Notes: generated from the letters alone by a model not told the origin. A stretch of DNA of 64,000 nt from Bacillota bacterium (GCA_023409535.1 JAEYGZ010000023.1:128123-192122); one strand, 5' to 3'; counted from the first letter of the stretch, positions 28,234 through 37,496 are shown. Numbers and translations are program-made.

Positions 28234-29022
28234 ATGTTTCAAATACTTCGTATGGGGTGTAATACGACACATGATAGCAGCTTTTCTGTTAATCGTCCGA
28301 ATGGGTATAAATGGTTTCTTTTATTGCTTGTAAAATCTCCTGCAGATTTTATCATAAACGGAAAAAAAATATCCACTCCGGCGAATACCCTGATAATTTA
28401 CGACAAGAATTTTCCTCATGAATACAGCGCAAGCAAAGCCGTATATAAAAACGACTGGATACATTTTGAATTTGATCCTTTTTTTCTAAAACAGAACTCA
28501 ATTGCGTTAAATACTCCATTATACATCTCAAATCATTATTATATTTCTGATTTGATTCAAAAAATTGCAAATGAATTTTATTCCAATAATCCTTATAAGG
28601 AGCAAACCATCGGATATTTAATGCCGATTTTATTGATAAAGGCAAAAGAACAGATGGAGACAAAACCTTTTCACCCCTGGCATTCAAGCATTCATGATAA
28701 ATTAATTGAACTAAGGAGTGAAATATACAGTAATCCACATAAAAATTGGTCGATACCATTAATGGCCGATAAGTTGCACATCAGCAGCGGTTACTTACAA
28801 ACTATTTATAAAGATACCTTTTTTATATCCTGCATGTCGGAGGTTATTGAAAGCCGCATAACTTATGCCAAAGAGCTGCTGCTTGAATCAGATCTGCCAG
28901 TTGGGGAAATATCTTATTTATGCGGTTATCAAAATGAAGTCCATTTTATGAGACAGTTTAAAAAGCTAACTGCTTTAACTCCCACCAAATACCGTAGGTT
29001 AAATAGTAAACCGGATAAGTAG
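28234..29022 (+). CDS. AraC-family regulator divergent to GH2
   Basis: A 262-residue regulator with an N-terminal AraC_binding cupin (about 10-120) and a C-terminal double helix-turn-helix (YLCGYQNEVHFMRQFKKLTALTP). Two ATGs lie near the ribosome site AGGAGG; the second (28234) is seven bases from it, the first only one, so I choose the second. The shared 216-base promoter region with the GH2 gene suggests local control of that gene in response to its substrate. Confidence 0.9.
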   Translation: MFQILRMGCNTTHDSSFSVNRPNGYKWFLLLLVKSPADFIINGKKISTPANTLIIYDKNFPHEYSASKAVYKNDWIHFEFDPFFLKQNSIALNTPLYISNHYYISDLIQKIANEFYSNNPYKEQTIGYLMPILLIKAKEQMETKPFHPWHSSIHDKLIELRSEIYSNPHKNWSIPLMADKLHISSGYLQTIYKDTFFISCMSEVIESRITYAKELLLESDLPVGEISYLCGYQNEVHFMRQFKKLTALTPTKYRRLNSKPDK

Positions 29023-29100
29023 GGATGTCATTCGGGAACCAAGGAAACTTCTTATCTGCAAAAGGCAGATCTTTGAGCTGTCTGGTTTTGATATAAGAAA

Positions 29101-29134
29101 ACAGTTGAAGGAATAAAAATACTCCTTCAACTGT
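29101..29134. terminator. Terminator between AraC and GH10 genes
   Basis: A 12-bp perfect stem (ACAGTTGAAGGA and complement), 10-base loop, then CTTTTA on the plus strand and TTTTCTT on the minus strand. It lies 79 bases after the AraC stop and 126 bases after the convergent GH10 stop. Confidence 0.8.
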
Positions 29135-29259
29135 CTTTTATAATTATTAGACTGATTTTGAATTTAACTTATTGACATTGATTTTGCAATACGCCTATAT
29201 TTTATACAACTAAGGCAATGTAAATATGATTTTAAATTATTCATAATTTAATGCGGCAA

Positions 29260-32181
29260 TTATATATTCGTTCTATTCTTCCCTCTCCGTTTTGTTAAGA
29301 TCATAGCCGATACCGTCAGGATGGCTGCTGCCGCCCAAATCATTTGCCTGCCGTTGGCTTCCCCGGTTTTCGGAATCTCATTAACCGCTACAGGTTCAAT
29401 ATCCTTATCCTCTGCCACGCTCATTACGGCAAAGTATGCTTCTTTCGGAGCAAAGTTTTTATCAAACAGCAGAGGATAGCCTTCAAAACGCCAGCTTTGC
29501 GTATCTGCTTTTCCCCAGAAGGTGACACGCTCGATGCTGTCCGCATATTTTTTATATACTTCAAACAGCTGTCCGTACAGGTCTGCCTGCTGCTTCTCCT
29601 CTTCTGCTGTCGGGGCAGCAACGCGCTGTTTGTAAGTCATATAATCACCCATAGGAATATCCAGCTCAGATACACTGATCTTGGCACCTGTTTTTATGAA
29701 ACGCTTGATGCTGGCTTCTACATCGGAAGCCTTCAGATCACCGGTCCAATAATGCGCCTGCATCCCGATACCCTCGATCAGCAGTCTGTCAGGCTCAGTA
29801 TTACGCTTATCGGTCTTCCACTTCTTATTCAACTCTTCCACCATCAAGGCGATTGCTTCACGCTTCCCTGCCTCTGTCTCATTGAAATCGTTATAATACA
29901 GTACCGCACCTGGATCGGCAAGCCGTGTAAATACGAAAGCGTCATAGATGTAATCGGAGCCGTCCTCGCCCTTGCTCTTGTCAGCACCGTTTTCATAGGC
30001 CTGATACCAGGGAGAGCCGTTTCCGTTTTCTTCGTATTTGCGCAGCGCATTCCTCCAGTCAGTAGGGGCAACGGATACACCCGATAAAAATGCTTCGTTT
30101 ACTACATCCCAGGAAATCACTTGACCTGCGTAATGGCCTGCAACGGCGTTAATATAATCTTCCATATTGGCCTTGGCTTCCGCGCGTGTAAGAGGTGTTC
30201 CGTCCGCCTGTGCGGTCAGCCAGGGTGCTGACTGTGAGTGCCAGACCAGGGTATGACCGTGGACTTTTAAGTTGTTGTCTTCTGCCCAGGCAACCAGTGT
30301 ATCGGCCTGATCGAACCTGTACTGACCTTTGGCTGAAGTCATATTTGCCGGCTTCATAGCATTTTCGGCAGTAATAACATTATAATACTCCTTAAACATT
30401 GCTGTGGTTTCCGCATTCTGTATCTGACCGGGTTCCATTATATTACCGATCATGAAATAATTGGCATAAGCCTCCTTAAGGGAAGCAAGCGTGAGATCCC
30501 ATTCCGGAACGACTATTTCCTCTGTTTCACCCTCCTGTGAGACCACTATGTTATCCAACAGCCATACATCAGGGTGCTTATCCGCCTCATTTACCACAAG
30601 CCGGAAGTCAATACTTGTCAGCGGTGTATCACGTACTGGAAGCGTAACGTTTACTTCCTTCCATTCGTCAAGAGGCAAGGTACCAAAGTCACTCGGGAAC
30701 TTACTGACGCCTGTAGATCCCGCATAATCTGCATTCAGAACGATGCCCGGACCTGTGAGCGTACCCTTGCCCTTGTTTTCCTCTGCCGAAGCGTAAAACC
30801 ATGCGGATATTTTGTAAACTCCACCGGCGGGCAGCGGTTCGGCAAATGTAAGACGGACCGCGTTATCGGCACCTGTGTAGCTTTGGCCTGCAATATGTGT
30901 AACCTTTAAAGCCGAATTATCTTCCTTTCCTATACCGGGTGCTTCAACCCATTCGATCTTAGAGGAAGCAGCCACTGTGAACAGACCGCCCGGCTCCTTC
31001 TGGTTATCAAAGGGGAATGCATGCAGCTTTCGAACACCGATTCCCGTTTCTTCTGCACCTTTTACCGTTACTGTTATATTATCCACATAGAATGTGGTAA
31101 ATACGGAGGGAGGTGTCTGAATCCGGTAGTTATAGCCAAGTGTTGACACTTCCGACGCTTTAGCAAAACTTTTCGTATAGTTTAGCTCAAAACTGCCGTC
31201 GCTTGCAGGCGTTATTCTTGAAGTCAGCTCACCATACGGGGATTCTGTCATGCCTATCAGAAATTGTGCCTTACCTGCGTCTTCGGCTTCCACATGTCCC
31301 GTTACATTAATCGTGTATGTCCCTGTAATAAAAGTATTATCGCTCCCCTTGGATATCTCACTAAACAGAATATCCACGGCATCGTAATTGTTGACCCTGT
31401 CCTTCAGCTGCAGAGAAGCTGTTCCGTCATCCCCCCTGACGACAGCTACCTTGGCACTTCCTGATACCTTCAGTGCGGGACTGGATAATTCCTCTCCTAT
31501 GATGAGATTTTTATCCGCATCCAGTTCGTAAAGCGTCCTGCTTTCGCCGGTTAAAGCAACCGGAGCTGCAGGCTTCCCCGCCTCCGTCTGTACAATTACG
31601 ATATCATCCACATAATAAGGTACAAGATCTCCGGCTTTACCGCCGCTTGCTTCGTCCGTCTGAACACGGAGTACCCATAGGTTTCGTGCAGAGTCCGGGA
31701 TTTGCTGGGAAATCTTAAGCTCATAGGTCAGTGTAAAGCTCTTACCGGCCTGCAGTTTTTCCTTCCTGAACTCGGGATATCCGTCACTCTCGCCCGTTTT
31801 TCTTGTCACACCGCCAAGCTTGACACTTGCATTCTTCGTGTCTACACCGGCATCCACATGGCCGGTGACTGTGATTTCATAGGTTGCATCCCTGTCCAGC
31901 TTCAAAAAATCGTTCTGAATATCCAGCGCATCCCAGTTGTCCTTACGGCCTGCTATGTAAAAGGATTTGGCAGAGGAGCCCGTAACTGTGATATCCGCTC
32001 CGCCTGATCTGGCCAGACCCTCCTTGGGATCGCTGATCTTGTCACCCTCCTGAAACTTGCTCCAGTCCACTTTATAGATGCTGTTTGCCGCTGCCTGCGT
32101 AATGTTCTGTATACCGATACCCGGAAGCAATGTAATGACGAGCAGGATACAGATGAATATAGCTATTACTTTTTTCCCCAC
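29260..32181 (-). CDS. Cell-wall-anchored GH10 xylanase with N-terminal binding modules
   Basis: A 973-residue secreted enzyme. It has a signal peptide (about 1-31), three beta-sandwich carbohydrate-binding-like modules at about 36-200, 215-375 and 385-550 (each ending in a (Y/W)xxDxIxV strand, as in CBM4/9/22 domains), and a GH10 catalytic domain at about 563-920. The acid/base is E696 in WDVVNEAF and the nucleophile E839 in VSELDIP. The C-terminus has IPKTG (936-940), a hydrophobic segment and RRGKNR, i.e. a sortase sorting signal. Translation starts at GTG 32181 behind AGGAGG. It hydrolyses xylan at the cell surface. No transporter gene is adjacent; products may enter through one of the ABC modules or the ChvE-like system. 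Confidence 0.95.
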   Translation of the reverse strand: MGKKVIAIFICILLVITLLPGIGIQNITQAAANSIYKVDWSKFQEGDKISDPKEGLARSGGADITVTGSSAKSFYIAGRKDNWDALDIQNDFLKLDRDATYEITVTGHVDAGVDTKNASVKLGGVTRKTGESDGYPEFRKEKLQAGKSFTLTYELKISQQIPDSARNLWVLRVQTDEASGGKAGDLVPYYVDDIVIVQTEAGKPAAPVALTGESRTLYELDADKNLIIGEELSSPALKVSGSAKVAVVRGDDGTASLQLKDRVNNYDAVDILFSEISKGSDNTFITGTYTINVTGHVEAEDAGKAQFLIGMTESPYGELTSRITPASDGSFELNYTKSFAKASEVSTLGYNYRIQTPPSVFTTFYVDNITVTVKGAEETGIGVRKLHAFPFDNQKEPGGLFTVAASSKIEWVEAPGIGKEDNSALKVTHIAGQSYTGADNAVRLTFAEPLPAGGVYKISAWFYASAEENKGKGTLTGPGIVLNADYAGSTGVSKFPSDFGTLPLDEWKEVNVTLPVRDTPLTSIDFRLVVNEADKHPDVWLLDNIVVSQEGETEEIVVPEWDLTLASLKEAYANYFMIGNIMEPGQIQNAETTAMFKEYYNVITAENAMKPANMTSAKGQYRFDQADTLVAWAEDNNLKVHGHTLVWHSQSAPWLTAQADGTPLTRAEAKANMEDYINAVAGHYAGQVISWDVVNEAFLSGVSVAPTDWRNALRKYEENGNGSPWYQAYENGADKSKGEDGSDYIYDAFVFTRLADPGAVLYYNDFNETEAGKREAIALMVEELNKKWKTDKRNTEPDRLLIEGIGMQAHYWTGDLKASDVEASIKRFIKTGAKISVSELDIPMGDYMTYKQRVAAPTAEEEKQQADLYGQLFEVYKKYADSIERVTFWGKADTQSWRFEGYPLLFDKNFAPKEAYFAVMSVAEDKDIEPVAVNEIPKTGEANGRQMIWAAAAILTVSAMILTKRRGKNRTNI

Positions 32182-32378
32182 AACGATACCTCCTGACTAA
32201 TATTAAGACGCCCGCACAAACCCGTACTGATGAATTTGGCATAGTCTACATTAAGCTTAGCACAAATTCCAATGATAACCCTAGCATTGCCTGCACGAAA
32301 TAAATCATGTCCCGATTTAATCAGTAACCTGTCACTGTGAACCCAAGAAACTCATGGCAATATTCTCCTGTTCCCTTA

Positions 32379-32407
32379 TTGACAAGGATGGGATGGAATG
32401 ATAAATT
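32379..32407 (+). promoter_or_regulatory. Promoter of the AraC/GyrI-like gene
   Basis: TTGACA, 17 bases, then TAAATT, 45 bases before the start codon at 32453. This matches the vegetative sigma factor consensus well. Confidence 0.65.
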
Positions 32408-32452
32408 TAAATAAAGATAGTTTATTTAATTTACAAACAGTGAGGTAGATGT

Positions 32453-33337
32453 ATGGCTTATTTGGACAAGATGAATAATGCTATAGACTTTATCGAAGCT
32501 AATATAACGGAGGATATTGATTTAAATCTGGTGGCACGCAAGGCTTGCTGCTCAGTATATCATTTTCTGCGCACATTTTCATTCCTTGCCGAGATTCCCC
32601 TGTCCGAATATATCCGGCGCAGGAAGCTCACCCTTGCCGCCTTTGATTTATTTGACGGGGAGAAGGTTGTTGATGTAGCCTCCAAATACGGTTATAGTTC
32701 ACCGGAAGCATTTGCCCGGGCTTTTAAGGGTCTCCACGGCATAACTCCAATGGCCGCCCGGAACACGAACACTTCACTTAAGGCTTATCCAAAACTGTCC
32801 TTCCACCTGACCCTCGGCGGTGATGGGGAGATCGATTATCGTATTACACAGAAAAATGCCTATGAGGTATGCGGAATTGCTACAGATATTCCAATCCTCC
32901 AAGAGAAAACCAATGCCGTAATCACCAGCTTTTGGGAAGACAATATCGACAATGGGGTTATCGGCCAGTTTCACCGGGACATCGGATTGGAATATAATAT
33001 CTGCCTCAATGCTGCACTTTTTAATTACCGCAAAAGCGCCTTTTCCTATATGATCTGCTATGAGATGCCTTCCAGCCGCGCACCTGGCGGGTATTCCGTG
33101 CTTTCAGTCCCTTCGTACACATGGGCCGTGTTTTCTACCCCTGAGCATACCGGAAAAGAAAATACGGAGATTATCCGCAATATGCGCAGGCGGATTTTTA
33201 TGGAATGGTTCCCAACCTCCGGTTATATCCATGCGGGTGGACCGGAATTTGAGATGTTTCACAGGGATAATAATAAATTCGTTGTAGAGATATGGGTGCC
33301 TATTATCAAGAAACCTGTTTATGGCCTGAAGCTGTAA
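32453..33337 (+). CDS. AraC-family regulator with GyrI-like effector domain
   Basis: A 294-residue protein in the order DNA-binding then sensor, as in Rob/SoxS-like multidrug regulators. Residues 1-105 form the AraC helix-turn-helix pair (KYGYSSPEAFARAFKGLHGITP). Residues about 120-294 form a GyrI-like/SOUL small-molecule-binding domain (YEVCGIATDIPI start; FEMFHRDNNKFVVEIWVPI end). It is followed in the same direction by an MFS transporter, which fits drug efflux control, but the MFS gene has its own promoter. Confidence 0.9.
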   Translation: MAYLDKMNNAIDFIEANITEDIDLNLVARKACCSVYHFLRTFSFLAEIPLSEYIRRRKLTLAAFDLFDGEKVVDVASKYGYSSPEAFARAFKGLHGITPMAARNTNTSLKAYPKLSFHLTLGGDGEIDYRITQKNAYEVCGIATDIPILQEKTNAVITSFWEDNIDNGVIGQFHRDIGLEYNICLNAALFNYRKSAFSYMICYEMPSSRAPGGYSVLSVPSYTWAVFSTPEHTGKENTEIIRNMRRRIFMEWFPTSGYIHAGGPEFEMFHRDNNKFVVEIWVPIIKKPVYGLKL

Positions 33338-33430
33338 GCTTGGCTTCTCAGTGCTGACATGCCGGAAACCCCAGGAGAGCATAACGGTGCAATAGGGATT
33401 CACACGGAAGCATTTTTGTACCCAAATATA

Positions 33431-33483
33431 AAAGGACATGCTGCATCCTAGCTGAAAAATGTTAGTTTTGCAGAATGTCCTTT
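33431..33483. terminator. Hairpin after the AraC/GyrI-like gene
   Basis: A 15-bp stem with one mismatch (AAAGGACATGCTGCA) and a 23-base loop, followed by ATTTA. It is a moderate candidate terminator 94 bases after the stop. Confidence 0.45.
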
Positions 33484-33534
33484 ATTTACACGTAATGGTT
33501 ATCTTACCTGCTCCTAAGGCAGTTACAAAATTCA

Positions 33535-33563
33535 TTGTAAGCGCTAATTACCTGTGGTATAAT
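33535..33563 (+). promoter_or_regulatory. MFS promoter overlapping a cre-like site
   Basis: TTGTAA, 17 bases, then TATAAT, all just before the MFS gene. The -35 region lies inside ATTGTAAGCGCTAATT (33534-33549), which matches the CcpA cre consensus except at one of the conserved 3' positions. Transcription would begin near 33570, so the ATG at 33574 would be nearly leaderless. Confidence 0.55.
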
Positions 33564-33582
33564 TGCTGGAGTTATGACTATT

Positions 33583-34794
33583 ATGAGAGCTGGTATACCA
33601 ATGAGATTACACAAGAATTTCCATATTGAACGTGACTTTAATTTGTTTTTACTTGCCGGACTATTCTCCGGAATTGGAGCAGGTATCAATACGTCAATAT
33701 TCAACAACTACTTAAGTGACATATTCAAGCTGTCCGAGGATGTCAGAGGGTTCCTTGAGGTGCCCAGAGAAACGCCAGGCTTCTTTATTATGGTAATCCT
33801 GGCTGCATTAAGTTTTTTAGGCGATGTAAGAATTGCGATGCTCGGCATGGCAGCCGCGGGGCTGGGAATGCTCGGTCTCGGTTTGCTGTCGCCAACCTTT
33901 GCAGTAATGATCATCTGGATGATGATGTACAGCCTTGGCACACACATGGTCATGCCCGTCACGCCCTCCATAGGTATGTCCCTGTCCAGCCAGGAATCCT
34001 TCGGAGCAAGGCTTGGAACAGTAAGTGCCTTTGGCTTGTCAGGAAGTATCGTTGCCTATGTTTATATTTTTCTGGGTTTTAATTTCCTGCATATGACTTA
34101 TCAGACCGCCTTTGTTACCGGTACTGTTTTCTATCTGTTCGCCGCGTTTGCAGTGGGGATGATGAAGAAGGGCGGACCGGAGACCCGAAAAGTAAAATTT
34201 GTTTTTAGAAAACGTTATACCCTTTATTATGTACTGGCCGTTATCAGTGGGGCAAGGAATCAAATTTTTCTGACGTTTGCACCATGGGTACTAATTAAGG
34301 TATTTGATGTAAAGCCTCAGATGTTTGCGATCTTGGGTATGGTGGTTGCCCTGATCAGTATAGGCACGCGGAAACTGATCGGTAAATTAATTGACAGCCG
34401 CGGTGAGCGATTCGTCCTGACTATAGAAGCTGTTCTTTTGTTTGCTATCTGCCTCGGATATGCATTTTCGGACAGAATTTTCTCCGCCGGCATCGCCGTA
34501 GTAATCATTGCGGGCTGTTATGTCATTGACAATTCCATGTCTGCGGTGGAAATGGCGCGATCAACCTATGTACGAAAGATTGCCGCCGACCTAGCCGATG
34601 TGACTCCAACGCTGTCAACCGGCGTGAGCTTACAGCACATCGCTTCCATGATAATTCCTATTTTCGGAGGTCTTTTATGGATGCATATCGGATATCAGGC
34701 GGTATTTATGGCGGCAGCTGTTATCGCATTCCTCAATCTGGTTCTTTCGCGAAAAATTAAGATTACGCCTGCGGAATGGGGTAATTCCGAATAA
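33583..34794 (+). CDS. MFS transporter
   Basis: A major facilitator protein of about 403 residues with about twelve membrane segments and a central cytoplasmic loop around RKRYTLYYV. The A/B motifs are weakly conserved and I cannot assign a substrate. The start is uncertain: ATGs at 33574, 33583 and 33601 are all in frame. The promoter position argues against 33574, GGAG is 11 bases before 33583, and MRLHKNFHIERDFN from 33601 is a plausible start too. It may be a drug or metabolite exporter controlled with the AraC/GyrI-like gene. Confidence 0.82.
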   Translation: MRAGIPMRLHKNFHIERDFNLFLLAGLFSGIGAGINTSIFNNYLSDIFKLSEDVRGFLEVPRETPGFFIMVILAALSFLGDVRIAMLGMAAAGLGMLGLGLLSPTFAVMIIWMMMYSLGTHMVMPVTPSIGMSLSSQESFGARLGTVSAFGLSGSIVAYVYIFLGFNFLHMTYQTAFVTGTVFYLFAAFAVGMMKKGGPETRKVKFVFRKRYTLYYVLAVISGARNQIFLTFAPWVLIKVFDVKPQMFAILGMVVALISIGTRKLIGKLIDSRGERFVLTIEAVLLFAICLGYAFSDRIFSAGIAVVIIAGCYVIDNSMSAVEMARSTYVRKIAADLADVTPTLSTGVSLQHIASMIIPIFGGLLWMHIGYQAVFMAAAVIAFLNLVLSRKIKITPAEWGNSE

Positions 34795-34857
34795 ACCTCT
34801 ATGTGACATACTTTAATATATTTACTGGGTTACAGATTGGAATAATCTGAAAATTTG

Positions 34858-34886
34858 TTGACATAGCCGCATATTCATGATATTTT
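34858..34886 (+). promoter_or_regulatory. Strong promoter of the rtcB leader
   Basis: TTGACA, 17-base spacer, TATTTT. The expected start point is near 34893, giving a leader of about 180 bases before rtcB that contains a short ORF and a terminator. Confidence 0.7.
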
Positions 34887-34920
34887 ATTGATAGCAAATT
34901 ATAGAAAGGAAGGTGACGTC

Positions 34921-34995
34921 ATGCTTCGTATTAACCAAAACACAATCAATAACAAATTATACCCGCGCTGTCTGAACTGGCATGGCGTTATTTAG
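34921..34995 (+). CDS. Putative 24-residue leader peptide before rtcB
   Basis: The ORF begins with ATG behind AAGGAAGGTGA and encodes MLRINQNTINNKLYPRCLNW followed by HGVI. Five of 24 residues are Asn, with one Tyr and one His. Its stop codon lies inside a small GGCG/CGCC hairpin (34984-34999), and an intrinsic terminator follows at 35021. Promoter, short ORF, terminator and then gene is the layout of transcription attenuation. It could instead be an independent small protein or toxin; I recognise no homologue. Confidence 0.5.
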   Translation: MLRINQNTINNKLYPRCLNWHGVI

Positions 34996-35020
34996 CGCCT
35001 TTTGTTTAAGCCGTATTGAT

Positions 35021-35047
35021 GCCCGGGTAATTTACCCGGGCTTTTTT
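35021..35047 (+). terminator. Terminator/attenuator upstream of rtcB
   Basis: An 8-bp GC-rich stem (GCCCGGGT with ACCCGGGC), 5-base loop and six T residues. It lies between the leader ORF and the rtcB ribosome binding site, so transcripts from 34858 must read through it to reach the operon. Confidence 0.85.
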
Positions 35048-35072
35048 GTGCCCATTTTTAGAAAGGAAATTT

Positions 35073-36263
35073 ATGATCGAACTAAAAGGAAAATATAACA
35101 CCGCCAAGGTGTTCACCGATAATATCGAGGAGGAAGCAATCTCTCAGATCATCAACCTGCTCAATCAGAAATTTGTGTGCGGCAGCCAAATCCGTATCAT
35201 GCCGGACACTCATGCCAGCGCGGGCTGCACCATAGGTACCACGATGACCCTAACAGACAAAGTGGTTCCCAATCTCGTGGGCGTAGACATCGGCTGCGGT
35301 ATGGAAACCGTCCTGTTAGGAGATTCCCATGTGGAATTGCAAAAGCTTGACAAGGTCATCCACGAATATATTCCGGCAGGATTTGAAATCCGTGATACTC
35401 CCCACACATATATGAATGAGATTAATTTGACCAAACTGCGCTGCGCCGGCCATGTGAACTTAAACCGCGCAGAACTGAGCATGGGTACTTTGGGCGGCGG
35501 TAACCATTTTATCGAACTAGATCGGGAGGATAATGGTCGATATTACCTCGTCGTGCATTCCGGCAGCCGAAACCTGGGCAAGCAGGTAGCGGAGTATTAT
35601 CAAAAAGCCGCAGCAAAGGATTTGGAAAAACGCCGCAATGACTGCTCCAAACTAATTGCTGAATTAAAAGCACAAGGAAGAGAGGCTGAAATTGAAACCG
35701 AACTGCGAAAACAGGAATTTGTGAAGATTGACACGAATTTAGCTTTTGTTGAAGGGCAGATGTTTGATGATTATATACACGATATGGCGATCACGCAGCA
35801 TTATGCCATGCTCAATCGCAAAGCGATGGTGAAGGATATCGTCAAACAGATGAAATTTAAAGTTGAAGACTATTTTACCACAATTCATAACTATATCGAA
35901 ACGGATAGCATGATCCTGCGCAAAGGCGCAATTTCGGCCAAGGCAGGTGAACAGGTGCTAATTCCAATGAATATGCGGGATGGAAGCCTGATCTGTATTG
36001 GAAAGGGCAGCCCAGACTGGAACCAGTCCGCTCCCCATGGGGCCGGACGTTTGATGAGACGCAGCACCGCAAAGGAAAGCATAACCCTGTCGCAGTTTAA
36101 GGAAGCGATGAAAGGAATTTATTCTTCAACCGTTAATAAATCAACCATTGATGAATCCCCTTTTGCCTACAAACCCATGGATGAAATCATTGCTAACATT
36201 GCCGACACAGTTGAGATTGTTAAGATAATCAAGCCTGTTTATAACTTTAAAGCTGCTGAATAA
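35073..36263 (+). CDS. rtcB: RtcB-family RNA ligase
   Basis: A 396-residue RtcB: GTP- and metal-dependent ligation of RNA 3'-phosphate or 2',3'-cyclic phosphate to 5'-OH ends. All active-site elements are visible: metal ligands D72 and C75 in VGVDIGCGME, H145 in GGGNHF, H162 in HSGSRN and H272 in IHNY, and the guanylylated histidine H322 in APHGAGR. The ATG at 35073 follows AAAGGAA; an in-frame ATG at 35046 lies inside the terminator run and is unlikely. It leads a five-gene operon with a MoxR ATPase and a VWA protein instead of RtcA or archease, pointing to RNA repair under a dedicated regulatory machine. Confidence 0.95.
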   Translation: MIELKGKYNTAKVFTDNIEEEAISQIINLLNQKFVCGSQIRIMPDTHASAGCTIGTTMTLTDKVVPNLVGVDIGCGMETVLLGDSHVELQKLDKVIHEYIPAGFEIRDTPHTYMNEINLTKLRCAGHVNLNRAELSMGTLGGGNHFIELDREDNGRYYLVVHSGSRNLGKQVAEYYQKAAAKDLEKRRNDCSKLIAELKAQGREAEIETELRKQEFVKIDTNLAFVEGQMFDDYIHDMAITQHYAMLNRKAMVKDIVKQMKFKVEDYFTTIHNYIETDSMILRKGAISAKAGEQVLIPMNMRDGSLICIGKGSPDWNQSAPHGAGRLMRRSTAKESITLSQFKEAMKGIYSSTVNKSTIDESPFAYKPMDEIIANIADTVEIVKIIKPVYNFKAAE

Positions 36264-36288
36264 TGTGAATTATTATATGGAGGGAAAA

Positions 36289-36447
36289 ATGAAAAATAAA
36301 AAATCAAAATTATTGATGCTTACAAAAGAAACGCAGGAAACCCGAAAGAAGCGAGTTTCCTGCGGTATTAAATATCGTACCGCCGTTTTTGAAAATAAGA
36401 AAAAACGCCAGAAATACAAAAATGATTATAATGAGGAAATAATATGA
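36289..36447 (+). CDS. Small basic protein in the rtcB operon
   Basis: A 52-residue protein with 18 Lys/Arg, starting MKNKKSKLLMLTKETQETRK and containing KYRTAVFENKKKRQKYK. A GGAGGG site lies six bases from the ATG. It sits between rtcB and the MoxR gene, and its stop overlaps the MoxR ATG (ATGA). The composition suggests RNA or nucleoprotein binding. I recognise no family. Confidence 0.75.
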   Translation: MKNKKSKLLMLTKETQETRKKRVSCGIKYRTAVFENKKKRQKYKNDYNEEII

Positions 36448-37496
36448 ATATTTCATTAAATGTAAATCAAACCGAGTTGTTTGATGTATTGCTAAATGTG
36501 GCTATTATCCGTCCAGTCTTTATCTGGGGCGCTCCTGGAATAGGTAAATCCTCAATTGTGGAAAGCTTTGCCGAGTCTCTCGGACTGCAATGCGTGTCGC
36601 TCTTGGGCAGCCAGCTTGCCCCGGAGGACATTATCGGCGTGCCGCAGATTATCGACGGTAAAAGTGTATTCTGCCCTCCACGGATGATTGCGCGGGAAGA
36701 ACCTTATTGCCTGTTTTTGGATGAGCTTAACGCTTGCTCTCAAGAAGTGCAAAAAGCTTTCTACAGCCTGATTCATGATCGGCGTATCGGTGAATATTTT
36801 TTGCCGGAGGGTTCGATTATCGTCGGCGCCGGTAACCGCGCACAGGATAATGCGATTGTTAGGCCTATGTCCTCTGCCTTGATTAACCGTATGTTTCATG
36901 TGGAGTTGATTGCCTCCCATCGTGACTGGCTCCAATGGGCAGGCCAAAACGGTATTCATCCGTACATTATCGAGTACATCGGTTTACGCCCGGATCATCT
37001 CTGGAAGCAGCCGCCTAAAACCGAAGAACCGTTTTCTACCCCACGTTCCTGGCATATGTTGTCCGATGCCATTTATGGCTACGGAGATAAAATAACCGAA
37101 AAACAATTGGAGATTCTAACCTCCGGGTGTCTGTCTCCTCATCACGCGACACAGTTTCGTGCTTTTGTCAAACAAATCCGTAACCGCTATGCTCTTTCCG
37201 CAATAATTAATGGTGATCAGAAGTGGCCGTGTGCCCCCGAAGACAGGGATGCGCTCTATTTTCTTGCTCAGAGCTTTAAGGCGCAGCTTATTAAAGAATT
37301 GCCGTCCGATAAAAATAATCTTTCCAGCACGACACAGGATTTAGCATTCAAGTCAAAAGCGTTGATGAAAGATTTGGCGAATATCAGCCTCGAAATCGCA
37401 CAGATGACTGTATCCGCAGAGGACAATAACGCTCTGCCTGATTGGTTTATTGTGGAGATTATACGGGATTTGCCTAGATTGGCGGTGAAGAAATAA
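36444..37496 (+). CDS. MoxR-family AAA+ ATPase
   Basis: A 350-residue AAA+ ATPase. The Walker A is GAPGIGKSS (residues 29-37), the Walker B CLFLDEL (about 89-95), sensor 1 is in VGAGNRAQDN and the arginine-finger region follows SALINRM. MoxR proteins act as chaperone-like ATPases together with VWA-domain partners; the next gene encodes a VWA protein and overlaps by one base (TAATG). The C-terminal 100 residues are helical with no clear motif. It likely remodels or loads a complex that includes RtcB or its RNA. Confidence 0.92.
   Translation: MNISLNVNQTELFDVLLNVAIIRPVFIWGAPGIGKSSIVESFAESLGLQCVSLLGSQLAPEDIIGVPQIIDGKSVFCPPRMIAREEPYCLFLDELNACSQEVQKAFYSLIHDRRIGEYFLPEGSIIVGAGNRAQDNAIVRPMSSALINRMFHVELIASHRDWLQWAGQNGIHPYIIEYIGLRPDHLWKQPPKTEEPFSTPRSWHMLSDAIYGYGDKITEKQLEILTSGCLSPHHATQFRAFVKQIRNRYALSAIINGDQKWPCAPEDRDALYFLAQSFKAQLIKELPSDKNNLSSTTQDLAFKSKALMKDLANISLEIAQMTVSAEDNNALPDWFIVEIIRDLPRLAVKK

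Noticed and set aside
29344..30087. Long open frame opposite the GH10 xylanase
   Set aside because: It lies fully antisense to a domain-complete gene, has no ribosome site and no family features; it reflects the codon bias of the real gene.
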